Source: Medicago truncatula (taxonomy: Eukaryota; Streptophyta; Magnoliopsida; Fabales; Fabaceae). From it: a stretch of DNA of 64,000 nucleotides. Where the stretch lies: NCBI RefSeq assembly GCF_003473485.1, contig NC_053046.1:43671832-43735831 (forward strand). The letters run 5' to 3'. The translations under genes were made by a program, and so were the position numbers. This document shows positions 33,715 through 43,803 of the stretch, piece after piece. The stretch's first letter is position 1; the number at the start of each line of letters is the position of its first letter. The notes below the pieces were generated by a model. The model made no database searches, was not told where the DNA came from, and was given only the letters and a program-made list of their open reading frames with translations.

Positions 33715-36080
33715 AAATTGAACAGGCAAAAATGAGATATATTAATACGGACACCGCAATTGTTACCGCACAAGATGTGCCCAACAATCACAAAAAATGT
33801 CAGAGTCTAAGCAAAAATTACAAACAAATCAGTCAATACCCAGACATAAAAGAGGGCTCGACCACCACTGATGAGTGCCAAAACTAAATACAACATTACT
33901 AGCCTTTAACCACCACAACGAAGTTAATTTCACTTTATCTAGCAATTGAGGCACAATACTTTGTCTATTTCTAAAAAGCCTATCATTCCTTTCATTCCAC
34001 AACACCGAAACACAAAGCAACCAAATCAAGTGGAAGAAAGACCGTCGCCCTCTCGAACAACCTGCATAATGAATAAATTGCACAAAGTGATCTGAAGTTG
34101 ATTGAGAGTCGACACCTACCACTCCTAACCAATGCCGCACCATCGGCCATAATGCACCAAAAGTTGCACAAGACAAAAAAAAATGAGTAACATCTTCGAC
34201 AATCCCACATCCAGCAACGCATAACCGCTCCTCCACAGATAGAATGTCACGATTTGCCAAATTAAGTTTTGTAGGTAACCGATCCCTCATTAGTCGCCAA
34301 GCAAGGATAGAGACTTTGAGAGGGACCTGTTTATGCCAAATTAAGTCCACATTATGGTGTAACTGGGGCTGCTCCTGTGATGTCAGCATGTCATAGACTC
34401 CACGTACAGAATACCCATCATCATGATTAGGTAACCAGAGCCATCTGTCTAACACTGAGTCCTGCAAAGAAACTGTTAGTAACAAAGCCCTACACTCCTC
34501 TACCAACTCCTCCTCCCAAGCCCACAACCGCCTACGCCACCTCAACGCCTCCCCCCCCACATCCACCCCCAGAAGGAACATATTCCTAACTGAGATTGAT
34601 TTGTGAACAGTCAAGTCAAAAAGGCGCCTAAACCGGACACAAAGAGGAACATCTCCACACCAACAATCACGCCAGAAATCAGTATCTGCCCCATCTCCCA
34701 CTCTCCTCCTAACACAAGACCCAAACCATCCCTCTCCACCCTCACCTATCCCATCTCTAATCCTCACAATCTCCCTCCACCACGAAGAACAACTCCGGCC
34801 CCCATCCTCCAAACTGCCATCCTCCACACCATACCTAGCCACTAACACCTTTCTCCACAAAGCATCCCTCTCTAATAACAACCTCCAACACAATTTACCC
34901 AACAAAGCAATGTTAAACTCCCTCAACCTCTTAACCCCCAACCCTCCATACTCCTTCCTCATACTCAAAGAATCCCACCTAACCCAAGATATTTTTCTTT
35001 TTTCCTCACCCCCTCCCCAGAAAAATTTATTAAACAAAGATTCAATGGAAGAGATTATACCTGTCGGAGCTTTGAAGAAGGAAAGTGCATAGACAGGTAG
35101 AGCAGTCAGGACAGACTTTAGAAGAATCAAACGACCACCGAAAGATAGGAACCGACTTTGCCAACCAGACAATCTAGATTTAATACGATCCACCACAGGT
35201 TCCCAAAACAAAAGACGACGCGGATCGCCCCCAATCGAGAGCCCCAAATAGAGAAACGGGATTTTACCTACTTTGCACCCCAACACAGAAGCCGCTTCTG
35301 ACAACCACGAATCATAAATATTAACCCCTACCAGAGAACTCTTATGAAAATTAACTTTCAAACCCGACATAGCTTCAAACAAAACTAGACCAGCCCTCAG
35401 CGCCCGCACATTAGCCCAGCTTTTGTTCCCAATAAGAAGTGTATCATCAGCGAACTGTAAATGAGACACCACCACTGAATTCTCTCTCCCCACTCTATAC
35501 CCTGTAAACAGATCTGTGTCTACCAACGCTTTCATCAACACATTCAAACCCTCTGCTGCCAATAAAAATAAGAAAGGAGATAGAGGATCACCCTGACGTA
35601 ATCCCCGTTCAAGAGAAAACTCATCAGTAGGACTGCCATTCACAAGAACTGAGGCAGTAGCAGTACCAACACATTCTCTAATCCACTTTCGCCACACCGT
35701 CGGGAACGACATACTCCCCATCACCTCGTCAAGGTACCCCCAATCTACCGAATCATACGCCTTTTCAAAATCTACTTTGAACAACAAAAGGTCTTTCTTA
35801 GATCTCCTTGCCTCATCAACCACCTCATTCGCAATCAAGATACCATCAAGAATTTGTCTATCCTTCACAAAAGCAGACTGAGTTTCAGACACAACACTCC
35901 CAATAACCTGCCTCAACCTGTTTGCTAGAATTTTCGCCAAAATTTTGTACAAGCTCCCCACCAAAGAAATAGGGCGAAACTCATTCAACGATTGAGGGCT
36001 AGCAACTTTAGGAATAAGGGCGATGAATGTAGAATTTATGCCTTTCGTCAATTTCCCATTCCTATGGAATTCAGTCACAT
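33715..36080 (-). mobile_element. 5'-truncated L1-type LINE inserted in unit B
   Basis: Its presence is shown by comparison with unit A, where the flanks are only about 20 bp apart. The 3' non-coding part (33720-33828) resembles that of the LINE at 12.7 kb (AAAATGAGATATATTAA versus AAAATGGAATATATTAA). The 5' border cuts the protein at the start of reverse transcriptase, so the endonuclease and ORF1 are missing. I see no long A tail at the 3' border; the junction is A/T-rich and may have been trimmed. Confidence 0.8.
33829..36078 (-). CDS. LINE reverse transcriptase, 5'-truncated but open
   Basis: The frame of 749 codons runs from GTG at 36078 (no ATG; the true start was lost by truncation) to the stop. 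Residues 1-290 are a non-LTR reverse transcriptase: GINSTFIALIPK, EFRPISLV, KVDFEKAYDSVDW, GLRQGDPLSPFLF (159-171) and the catalytic FADD box (209-212). Residues 270-410 are the connection region (GWQSRFLSFGGRLILLKSVL), and about 555-645 a zf-RVT domain (WHKQVPLKVSILAWRLMRDR, then Cys/His). No endonuclease and no RNase H remain, so it cannot copy itself. Keeping 749 open codons suggests a young insertion. Its strand is opposite to the neighbouring gene copies. Confidence 0.9.
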   Translation of the reverse strand: MTEFHRNGKLTKGINSTFIALIPKVASPQSLNEFRPISLVGSLYKILAKILANRLRQVIGSVVSETQSAFVKDRQILDGILIANEVVDEARRSKKDLLLFKVDFEKAYDSVDWGYLDEVMGSMSFPTVWRKWIRECVGTATASVLVNGSPTDEFSLERGLRQGDPLSPFLFLLAAEGLNVLMKALVDTDLFTGYRVGRENSVVVSHLQFADDTLLIGNKSWANVRALRAGLVLFEAMSGLKVNFHKSSLVGVNIYDSWLSEAASVLGCKVGKIPFLYLGLSIGGDPRRLLFWEPVVDRIKSRLSGWQSRFLSFGGRLILLKSVLTALPVYALSFFKAPTGIISSIESLFNKFFWGGGEEKRKISWVRWDSLSMRKEYGGLGVKRLREFNIALLGKLCWRLLLERDALWRKVLVARYGVEDGSLEDGGRSCSSWWREIVRIRDGIGEGGEGWFGSCVRRRVGDGADTDFWRDCWCGDVPLCVRFRRLFDLTVHKSISVRNMFLLGVDVGGEALRWRRRLWAWEEELVEECRALLLTVSLQDSVLDRWLWLPNHDDGYSVRGVYDMLTSQEQPQLHHNVDLIWHKQVPLKVSILAWRLMRDRLPTKLNLANRDILSVEERLCVAGCGIVEDVTHFFLSCATFGALWPMVRHWLGVVGVDSQSTSDHFVQFIHYAGCSRGRRSFFHLIWLLCVSVLWNERNDRLFRNRQSIVPQLLDKVKLTSLWWLKASNVVFSFGTHQWWSSPLLCLGID

Positions 36081-36332
36081 GTAGAAAACCACATTTCTAG
36101 TTTTTTTTTTTATTAAAAAAAACATGTTTTTTTTTTTGTTTGGAATATAACTTATGCATAATGAATTTAATTTAGGCCGAAGAAATTATAAATTGAAACA
36201 AGAAATTAAAGCTCAAGTTATGTAAAAAATTATTGAATCAACTAATGTAGAAATAAATTGTCAAAAACACTTTATACAAAAACGATAAAAAAATAATTAT
36301 TATACCAAATATATCTATACTATATATATCAT

Positions 36333-36406
36333 CGTGAGCTTAATTCAGTTGGTATGGACAATGCATAATATATGTAAGGTCCGGGGATTCAAACCCCGGC
36401 CACTAC
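36333..36406 (+). mobile_element. tRNA-like SINE head (unit B)
   Basis: Counterpart of 26397-26476, with GATTCAAACCCCGG as B box and a mutated A box (TAATTCAGTTGG). Confidence 0.55.
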
Positions 36407-36441
36407 AAAAAAAAATATCTATACTATATATATAAAAAATA

Positions 36442-36594
36442 TCTATACTATATATAAAAAAAAACAACCTCTTTCAGCTCTTTTGGACTGACTTTTTCTC
36501 TTTCCAAAAATGCCATCAATTTTGAATATAAATAACATATGTAACAAATAGATAAGAATGAATTTAAATATTAAAAAAATTAGCAAACACGGTA

Positions 36595-36639
<45 letters not shown>

Positions 36640-36825
36640 TTTTTTTCCTTTATCTTTTAAAAAGTGTAACAAACTACATGAATATATTTATACTTACTTT
36701 TTTATTATCTCAATTATACCCTTAAACAACTTTTTCTATAATAAAAATTGTTGTTGGTGTCATTAAAAAAAATTAAATTATTTTTTTGTTATATTATTGG
36801 TGTCATTGAAATAGATTTTCTTAAA
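36442..36825 (+). mobile_element. Helitron, 3'-deleted (unit B)
   Basis: Begins TCTATACTATATATAAA like the copy at 26489 but stops at GTGTCATTGAAATAGAT, joined directly to TTTCTTAAAAAATTAAATAT, sequence that in unit A lies about 650 bp further on. The (TA)n tract at 36598-36635 is expanded. Confidence 0.6.
36598..36635. repeat. (TA)n microsatellite
   Basis: About 19 TA units inside the truncated Helitron. Unit A has only ATATATATATATG at this place. Confidence 0.8.
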
Positions 36826-37157
36826 AAATTAAATATTGCGTTGTAACGAAAATAAAATTGTAACTTTTAGTTTTTTTAAAACAAAAAGCAGCTAGCTAGA
36901 GAATTGTACTTAAGTAGTTATTTTGTCAAAAATTGTAACAAAAAATTTCGATTGTGCAATTAGTTTTTATTAACCCTATAATTATGTATATTGATGATAT
37001 ACTTTAACCAAAAGTTAGGATATATATAATAAGTTGTGCCAGCCCAAATATATCACATTCTTCAAAACTTCAATCAAAATTCGATATATTTGTGCATCGC
37101 TTTATTCTTTTTCTCCACAAATATCACACAAACCTTACTTACTCTCAATTCTCTCCT

Positions 37158-38203
37158 ATGGCGTCAAAATCCATCCTTGGCTTTATCACTCTCTTTCTCC
37201 TTACACTTTGTATTACTTCCTCCATTCATCGCATAAGGCAGATTTCTGGTTTGTTTCTTTTATCCTTTTGTCACTATTTTATGTAACCTTGATTTATAGA
37301 GTAGAACATTCATATAAATATAATAAATAGAAACTAACTAGAGTAGAAGTAGAATCTTTTATTAATATCATTAACTAAGTTAATATTTGTTTATTTGCAG
37401 ATTACAATTTTCCAAATACACGAGTTGATGCTTATGAGAAAACTCTTAATGTTCTTGGAAGCAGGAAGGTTCGTTACACTATCATAGGCTTTTTTGTAGA
37501 TTTTTATTGTTTCAAATTTTTCCAAAGAAAATTACATTAATTTTTATTTATTTCAATATTCATATTTTTTGTTATATTACGTTATTAAATATTTCTAAAA
37601 TAAACCAATTTTTTTGTAGATGTTGGTTGGTGTTGATCGATTTTCTTTAATAACGAGGCAACATGGTTCTATTGGAGGACTTAGGGTATTGCATAGTTGC
37701 TATATTGATTCTGTTGGACCTGAAGATAAGTCACAAATTGGAGAAGTCAAGATGCAACTTCAAATCTATTGCAAGACAACAAAGACATTGTCGGACCATA
37801 AATCAATTAATAGATCAAAGGTTAGATCAAGTTTCTTTTAATTGAAATATGCTTTAGGATAAGATAATGTTTTTCCCATATTATTGGTTTCTCGCATGTC
37901 CTATAATATTTTAGGTTATATAATATGAACAATAGAAAAACATTAATTTTTATTTATTCTAAGAGTCATTGTTTTTGTTATATTAAGATAAACAATTACT
38001 ATGTCTTTTTACAGGTGTTGGATGGTGAGCATCCATTTGCATTAAGAATGAGGCAACATGGTTATACTGGAGGATTGAAGATGTTGCATCACTGTTACAT
38101 TGATTCTATTGGTCAAGAAAATAAGTCTGATGAACTGAAGATGGAAGCTCAAATCCATTGCATAACTGAAAAAACTTTGTTGGGCATGAAAGCAACTATG
38201 TAG
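37158..38203 (+). CDS. Predicted secreted two-repeat protein, copy 2 (family not recognised)
   Basis: Exons 37158-37248, 37401-37468, 37620-37820 and 38015-38203 give 182 residues with the same architecture as copy 1: signal peptide, linker, then two Cys-containing repeats on separate phase-0 exons. Replacements relative to copy 1 are few: T-to-I at the end of exon 1; T-to-I, N-to-S, S-to-P and A-to-S in repeat 1; G-to-D and S-to-L in repeat 2. A TATA-like GGATATATATAATAA (37019-37033) lies about 125 bp before the ATG, and the same promoter block is in front of copy 3. The 3' UTR differs from copies 1 and 3 just after the stop. No stops, frameshifts or lost splice sites. Confidence 0.8.
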
Positions 38204-39319
38204 ATGAATAAGAGGATGCGCACGCAAGACTTCTTTAAGATGTTGGTCAACTCTGCATTTCACATCTTCTTAACTCTTCTAGGGTTTTGTTTTTTTTAAT
38301 TACCTTCATAGCTTAGCTAGTTGTAAAGTACTGTTCCAAGGATTTAGGGCCCTAGGTATATGGCCCAAATTCATTTGCTATGAATTCCTCTCCTGTATGA
38401 CAATAATTCTATATATATAAATTCAATCACTTGATTTTTCTTTCAATTACCAATTCGAGGATTACTTATTAGTCTTTAGGCAATCGGTGTGATTAAGTTG
38501 GTTGCACATAACGTGCTTATGTGAGTCTATCTCAACTATATATTATCTCATTTTTCTCAATCATATACTTAAAATTGTCTTTTAATAATTAGTTGCATGA
38601 AACTTATGGATCGTCTTATGAATCGTCCCTTATTGAATCATATGTTTTTTTTTTTCTTTCAGAAGCTATGTGTTCCATTATTCTCTGGGTTTTAAATTTA
38701 ATCTCATCTACAGTTAATTTGCGATCTATCATTGAAAATTGAGAGCCTTATTTCAAGTTTAAAATATTTTTCACCAAACTATATATGATAATAAAAAGAA
38801 CTTTAGGGAGGATTTGTCTTTTCTTTACATCCCTCTTGATGCATCAGAAAATGAACCCTTTAGAGTTTGGACTATTGGTTCCATTTTGTTGATATTATCA
38901 TTCCTTAGATTGTTAAGATTTTTTCATAGGTACACGATTGTTTAGATTTCAATTAATTAATTTGATGAGAAAATGTAGTATCCCCTTCAAAATAACTAAT
39001 GTAGTATTATACTAATTCATTATGCACACTTAATTTGACACATTAATTCTCTCTTGTGGGAAAAAGAAGAATGCAAGAGCATGTTTAGAAATTGCTCCTT
39101 CAGCTCACAATTAAGTGTGGTCCAATATACGTACGTACATGTTCCTTCAGCTCATTAATTCCTTGAGAGTGAGATTAAGTTATTGTGTTGAGAAAACAAA
39201 TGTTGTAAAAGTACATCATCAGCCTACTTACTATTTACGTTACTACTCAATTTATCGTAAATTATAGTAAAAATCTATCTCAACTAGCATCAATTTCTAC
39301 AATATCAAATTATTCAAAA

Positions 39320-40072
39320 GTTGATTATGTCCATCCATTAGATTAAATGAGAAACAAATTCTTATCGTACTATCTCAACACTAAATTATTGTTTTATACT
39401 ATTTTTCACCCTCTCTTTCATGTCACACACCCATACCACAACCACCACTAAATCATAGATTCAGCAACCACCGCACCACCACACACTACCATATGAAATT
39501 TTTTTGATGATGTATAGTTGTTTATTCTTAAGTAACCTTGACATTTTTTGAATTCAGAATTATAAAATTGCTTCTCAAATTCTTATCCTAAGCTCATTAA
39601 CACAAGCTTTAAAATTCTTTACGATAAATCTGTCATCTCGAAGTATATGTTCCTTTTAGTTATTATACAGATTTTCTTAGATTTTTATTTTAATATTTTT
39701 TGTCAACAACTTTTTCCATGTCATCCAGTCAATTCTTTTTTATCCTTTAATTACAATCAATCAAAACATTTATAATTCTCATATCAATTAAATTGCACAT
39801 ACAATCAATCAAAACATTTATAAATGTCATCCAGTTTTTTTAAATATTTTGATTGATTGTGTGTGCAAATTAGACTCATAAATTTATATAAAGATGGAAA
39901 AAGAATTGACATATCAATTAAATTAGTTGCAAATTTCACACACAATCAATCAAAACATTTATAATTGTCATGTCAATAAAATTACTGCTCAGTTTTTAAT
40001 TAACACGACAATTCTAAATGTTTTGATTTGTTGTGTGTGCAAAGTTGTTTTGAACCGTTAAACCACCGGCAT

Positions 40073-40075
<3 letters not shown>
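39320..40075. repeat. Cluster of direct and inverted 20-bp motifs
   Basis: The motif ACAATCAATCAAAACATTTA occurs at about 39753, 39801 and 39939, and inverted at about 39847-39864 and 40018-40038. The neighbouring words TTGTCAT(G/A)TCAAT and GTGTGTGCAAA also recur. The block could fold into several alternative hairpins. No gene is seen here. Confidence 0.55.

Positions 40076-40169
<94 letters not shown>
40076..40169. repeat. (CT)n(TA)n compound microsatellite
   Basis: About 21 CT units pass directly into about 25 TA units, which end at the left border of a fold-back element. Confidence 0.9.
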
Positions 40170-40171
<2 letters not shown>

Positions 40172-41009
40172 TCAAATGACACCAAGGTGTCAAATTAAAT
40201 TTGACACCAAATCATAACCATTAATCAAACTTTAATCCGACGTCTCTCATCAATTCATTAAATACTCAAATACTTGATCAAATGATGCAAATTTTAATTT
40301 TAGAAATAAAATATTCTTTCTTCTCTTGGTTAATTATTTACCAAAATTATATGATAGTATTATTATGGTTTCTTTACACTATTCACGGCCATCCTTTTTT
40401 TAAGGGCTTATCATCCTTATTTCTTTATTCATATTGACCTTTTTTATTTTTATTTTTCTTACAAGAAACCAAATAAAATTGATTTATAAAGAGCACCTGG
40501 GATAATGAATGAATGATTAGTTCCAAAATTAAAAAGAACATATGCTACTAAACGAAAGCAAAACACAGATGCTAAAACACCCGACACAATAATATTAGCA
40601 GCATTTTGTCAACAACAAAAATTAGTACCATGAACTCAAGAATAATACCATACAACAAATGAAAGCGTAGCCAATATAAACATGATACAAAGATAAGTTC
40701 CCTAAAAAAAAAAATTGATACAAAGATAAGCCAAAAAAAAATTAATAATTAGACTCTCTAAAAAATAAAAAATAGTAGGGAGAAATCAAATGGCAATGAT
40801 CTATCTATTGATGCAAAATATAACAAAAATGGGAACTAATCAACCAAGAAAAGAAAGAATACATTATTTCTAAAATTAAAGTTTGGATCATTTCATCAAG
40901 CATGTGAGCATTTAATGAATTGATGAGAGACGTTGGATTAATGTTGAATTAATGGTTAGAATTTGGTGTCAAATTTAATTTGACACCTTGGTGTTATTTG
41001 ATCCTATCC
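40170..41009. mobile_element. Fold-back element A in (TA)n
   Basis: The left arm ATCAAATGACACCAAGGTGT... and the inverted right arm ...ACACCTTGGTGTTATTTGAT, then CCTATCC, extend about 170-200 bp each. Within each arm GACACC/GGTGTC forms a further small palindrome. The element lies between (TA)n on the left and (TG)n(TA)n on the right. The first 8 bp of the left end, present in element B, are missing. No coding capacity. Confidence 0.7.
40683..40730 (+). repeat. Tail-only micro-insertion with 15-bp target duplication
   Basis: TGATACAAAGATAAG at 40683-40697 and 40716-40730 flank the 18-bp insert TTCCCTAAAAAAAAAAAT. It lies inside fold-back element A. Confidence 0.7.
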
Positions 41010-41016
41010 ATGTGTG

Positions 41017-41095
<79 letters not shown>

Positions 41096-41103
41096 TATAC
41101 CTG

Positions 41104-41137
<34 letters not shown>
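41010..41137. repeat. (TG)n and (TA)n tracts between two fold-back elements
   Basis: (TG)8 then about 33 TA units to 41092, then TCCTATACCTGTATG, then a second (TA)n to 41135. The short break resembles the end of the fold-back family (GATCCTATCCCTG) and may be the relic of a lost or excised copy. Confidence 0.7.
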
Positions 41138-41138
<1 letters not shown>

Positions 41139-42266
41139 GGATAGGATCAAATGACACCAAGGTGTCATATTAAATTTTACACCAAATCCTAGCCATTAAT
41201 ACGGTTTTAATCTAACGACTCTCATAAACTCATTAAGTGCTCACATGCTTGATCAAGTGACCCACCTTTTATTTTTAGAAATAATTTATTCTTTCTTCTT
41301 TTGGTTAATTCACTTCCAAAAATTCTAATATTCTATATTTTTTTAAGGACTCTACGTCGTTTATTCTTAGGACTCTCTTGCACATGATTTACCCCTATTT
41401 CATTACTCCAAAACCTAATTGCCATTTTTTTTTTTGCTATACCACTATTTTATGCTTCACTTCCCAAGCTATTCAACATCACAACTTCCATCTTCTCTTT
41501 TCCTATACTAGTCGAAAACTTTAATTTTGTGGCTGCTGTCCAAACTTAATTGTCGTTTTTCTCATCCTATAACAACCTCATTTCTTTATCAAGTTTATTT
41601 CTATTAACTATTTTTTTTTTCCGAAGAGCCTTAAAGAAAATTGTTTTAGAGAAGGGCCAGGGATGCCAAAAACATTAACGAAGTGAATAATGACTAATTC
41701 TCTAATTTAAGTTCTTTATGCAATGCTATGAGTAATTCATACCGCGATGATCGAAATCCGTAACGCAACATCTGTACCAACCGAAATCACAAAATCCTAC
41801 AAGCCACCGTAACCAAGTTTGGCTGAGACATACCGTAGACAAAGATAATGCAACGAAAACGACGTGATATAGAAATAGACAACATTCAATTTAACTAAAG
41901 TATGCTTCTCTCACAAAATCAAACATGTCTTCGCCAGGGAAGTGAAGCATAAAATACTGGTATAGCAAAAAAAAATATCGGCAATTAGGTTTTGGAGTAA
42001 TGAAATAGGGGTAACTCATGTGCAAGAGAACCCTAAGAATAAACATGTAGAATCCTTCAAAAAAAAAAAATAGAATCAGAGAATTTTTGGAAAGGAATTA
42101 ACCAAAAGAAGAAAGAATAAATTATTTCTAAAAATAAAAGGTGGGTCACTTGATCAAGCATGTGAGCACTTAATGAGTTTATGAGAGCCGTTAGATTAAA
42201 ACCGTATTAATGGCTAGGATTTGGTGTCAAATTTAATTTGACACCTTGGTGTCATTTGATCCTATC

Positions 42267-42268
<2 letters not shown>
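41138..42268. mobile_element. Fold-back element B in (TA)n
   Basis: Starts GGGATAGGATCAAATGACAC and ends with the exact inverse, ...GTGTCATTTGATCCTATCCC. The arms are about 335 bp (41138-41473 and 41936-42268) and closely similar, including the internal words CCCCTATTTCATTACTCCAA and TATGCTTCACTTCCC. (TA)n lies directly on both sides. The outer 170 bp match element A, the centre does not. No transposase. Insertion in (TA)n recalls the rice Micron elements. Confidence 0.8.

Positions 42269-42304
<36 letters not shown>
42269..42304. repeat. (TA)n microsatellite
   Basis: Right-hand TA tract next to fold-back element B. Confidence 0.85.
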
Positions 42305-42311
<7 letters not shown>

Positions 42312-42317
42312 TTATAA

Positions 42318-43155
42318 TCTATACTTCTATACAAAATAAAAAGAAAATAACCTCTTTCGGCTCTTTTGGGTTGCCTTTTTCTTTTTAAAAAATATCCTCA
42401 ATTTTGAATACAAATAACACATGTAATAAATAGATAAGAGTCGACAATTCAAATATTAAAATAAAAGTGTAACAAACACGATATGAGTATTTATATATAT
42501 ATATATGTGTATATATATATGATTAGTTTTTTTTCCCTTTATCATTTAAAAATTGTAACAAACTAGATGATTATGAGCCCGTTTGTTATAGCTTTTTGTA
42601 AAATAGATTTTTGTTATATTTTTTTAACAAAGAAATTTTCAAAGAAAGCATCAAATGAAAAATTCGTTTGAATAGCTTATCTTAAAATGTCATTCTAAGT
42701 ATTTCATCATTTTATTATAATTTTTTTGGAATACAAAATTTTGAAAAAATCTCTAAAAAAATAACTATTTCAAATAGCTTTTCATAAAAATCATTTTTGA
42801 AAAATGTCATTTTGAAAAATATGTGATTTTTACTATGTAAAATCTCGAACAATAAATATTTAAGGTAGTGAATGTAAAAATCTTTTTTTAACTTATATCA
42901 AATGAGTATGAAATAACTTCTACTATTTTTAACTAAATTTCCAAAAAATCTATTTTTAGAAATACAAAGAAAAGTCCATTTTCTTAAAATCTAAAACAAA
43001 CGGATACTTACTTTTTCATTATCTCAATTATACATTTAAACATTTTTTATATAAAGAATGTTGTTGGTGTCATTAAAAAAATGAATTCAATTTTTTTTTG
43101 TTATACTGTTAGTGTCAATAAAAAGAGCGGAAAGACGTGCCCGTCTTTTCGCTAG
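42318..43155 (+). mobile_element. Non-autonomous Helitron, interrupted
   Basis: Starts TCTATACTTCTATACAAAAT after A and ends GCGGAAAGACGTGCCCGTCT, then TTTCGCTAG, before T. AAAGACG-TGCC-CGTCTTT is a clean 3' hairpin as in Helitrons. About 430 bp inside (42575-43010) are absent from the relative at 26489. Confidence 0.75.
42575..43010. mobile_element. hAT-like MITE nested in the Helitron
   Basis: The left end is GAGCCCGTTTGTTATAGCTT; the complement of the right end is GTATCCGTTTGTTTTAGATT. It interrupts the Helitron between TAACAAACTAGATGATTAT and TTACTTTTTCATTATCTC, which are continuous in the copy at 26489. The AT-rich interior has no gene. Confidence 0.55.
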
Positions 43156-43229
43156 TTATAGATAAAAATATTTGTGACTTTCAAATGTAACAAACTCAAT
43201 AACCCATAATTACATTTTTCAATAACAAC

Positions 43230-43375
43230 AATAATATAACAAATATAATAAAAATTCTTATATTTTTTAATAACACCAACAATATAACATTATTATAAGA
43301 AAAAAAAAATTATTTAAGGATATAATTGTAATAAGAAAAAAAGCCAACCCAAAATGGGCTATTTTTTTTAGGAGA
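43230..43375 (-). mobile_element. Inverted Helitron fragment
   Basis: On the complement this reads CCCATTTTGGGTTGGCTTTT ... TATATCCTTAAATAATT ... TATTGTTGGTGTTATT, the same word order as the Helitron copies, in the opposite orientation. Confidence 0.5.
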
Positions 43376-43803
43376 AAACTAAGTGATTTTTGCATGGTTC
43401 TTAACTAAATTTATCGTGATTTTCTCAAAGTTTGTTATATCTAAATAAGATGTATTTTTAGTTAAGAACCAAACAAAAAACACCTAAAAAATTATATCTA
43501 AGTTTTTATTTTTTATTTTAAAACAAAAAGCAGCTAGCTGGAGAATTGTACTTAAGTAGTTATGTTTTGTCAAAAATTGTAACAAAAAATTTCGATTGTG
43601 CAATTAGTTTTTATTAACCCTATAATTATGTATATTGATGATATACTTTAACCAAAAGTTAGGATATATATATAATAAGTTGTGCCAGCCCTAATATTTC
43701 ACATTCTTCAAAACTTCAATCAAAAATCGATATATTTGTGCATCGCTTTATTCTTTTTCTCCACAAATATCGCACAAACCTTACTTACTCTCAATTCTCT
43801 CCT

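Larger units (their letters stand above)
33290..39319 (+). repeat. Segmental duplication, unit B (with gene copy 2)
   Basis: Counterpart of 25709-29938. It begins TAATAGCATAAAACGACAGA and ends CAAATTATTCAAAA. Relative to unit A it carries a LINE (about 33.7-36.08 kb) between AAATTAAAAAAA and GAAAACCACATTTCTAG, which are near-neighbours in unit A (26112-26146). Confidence 0.85.

Noticed and set aside
40988..41173. Open frame of alternating Tyr/Ile
   Set aside because: It is a reading of the (TA)n microsatellite and the fold-back ends, with no coding meaning.
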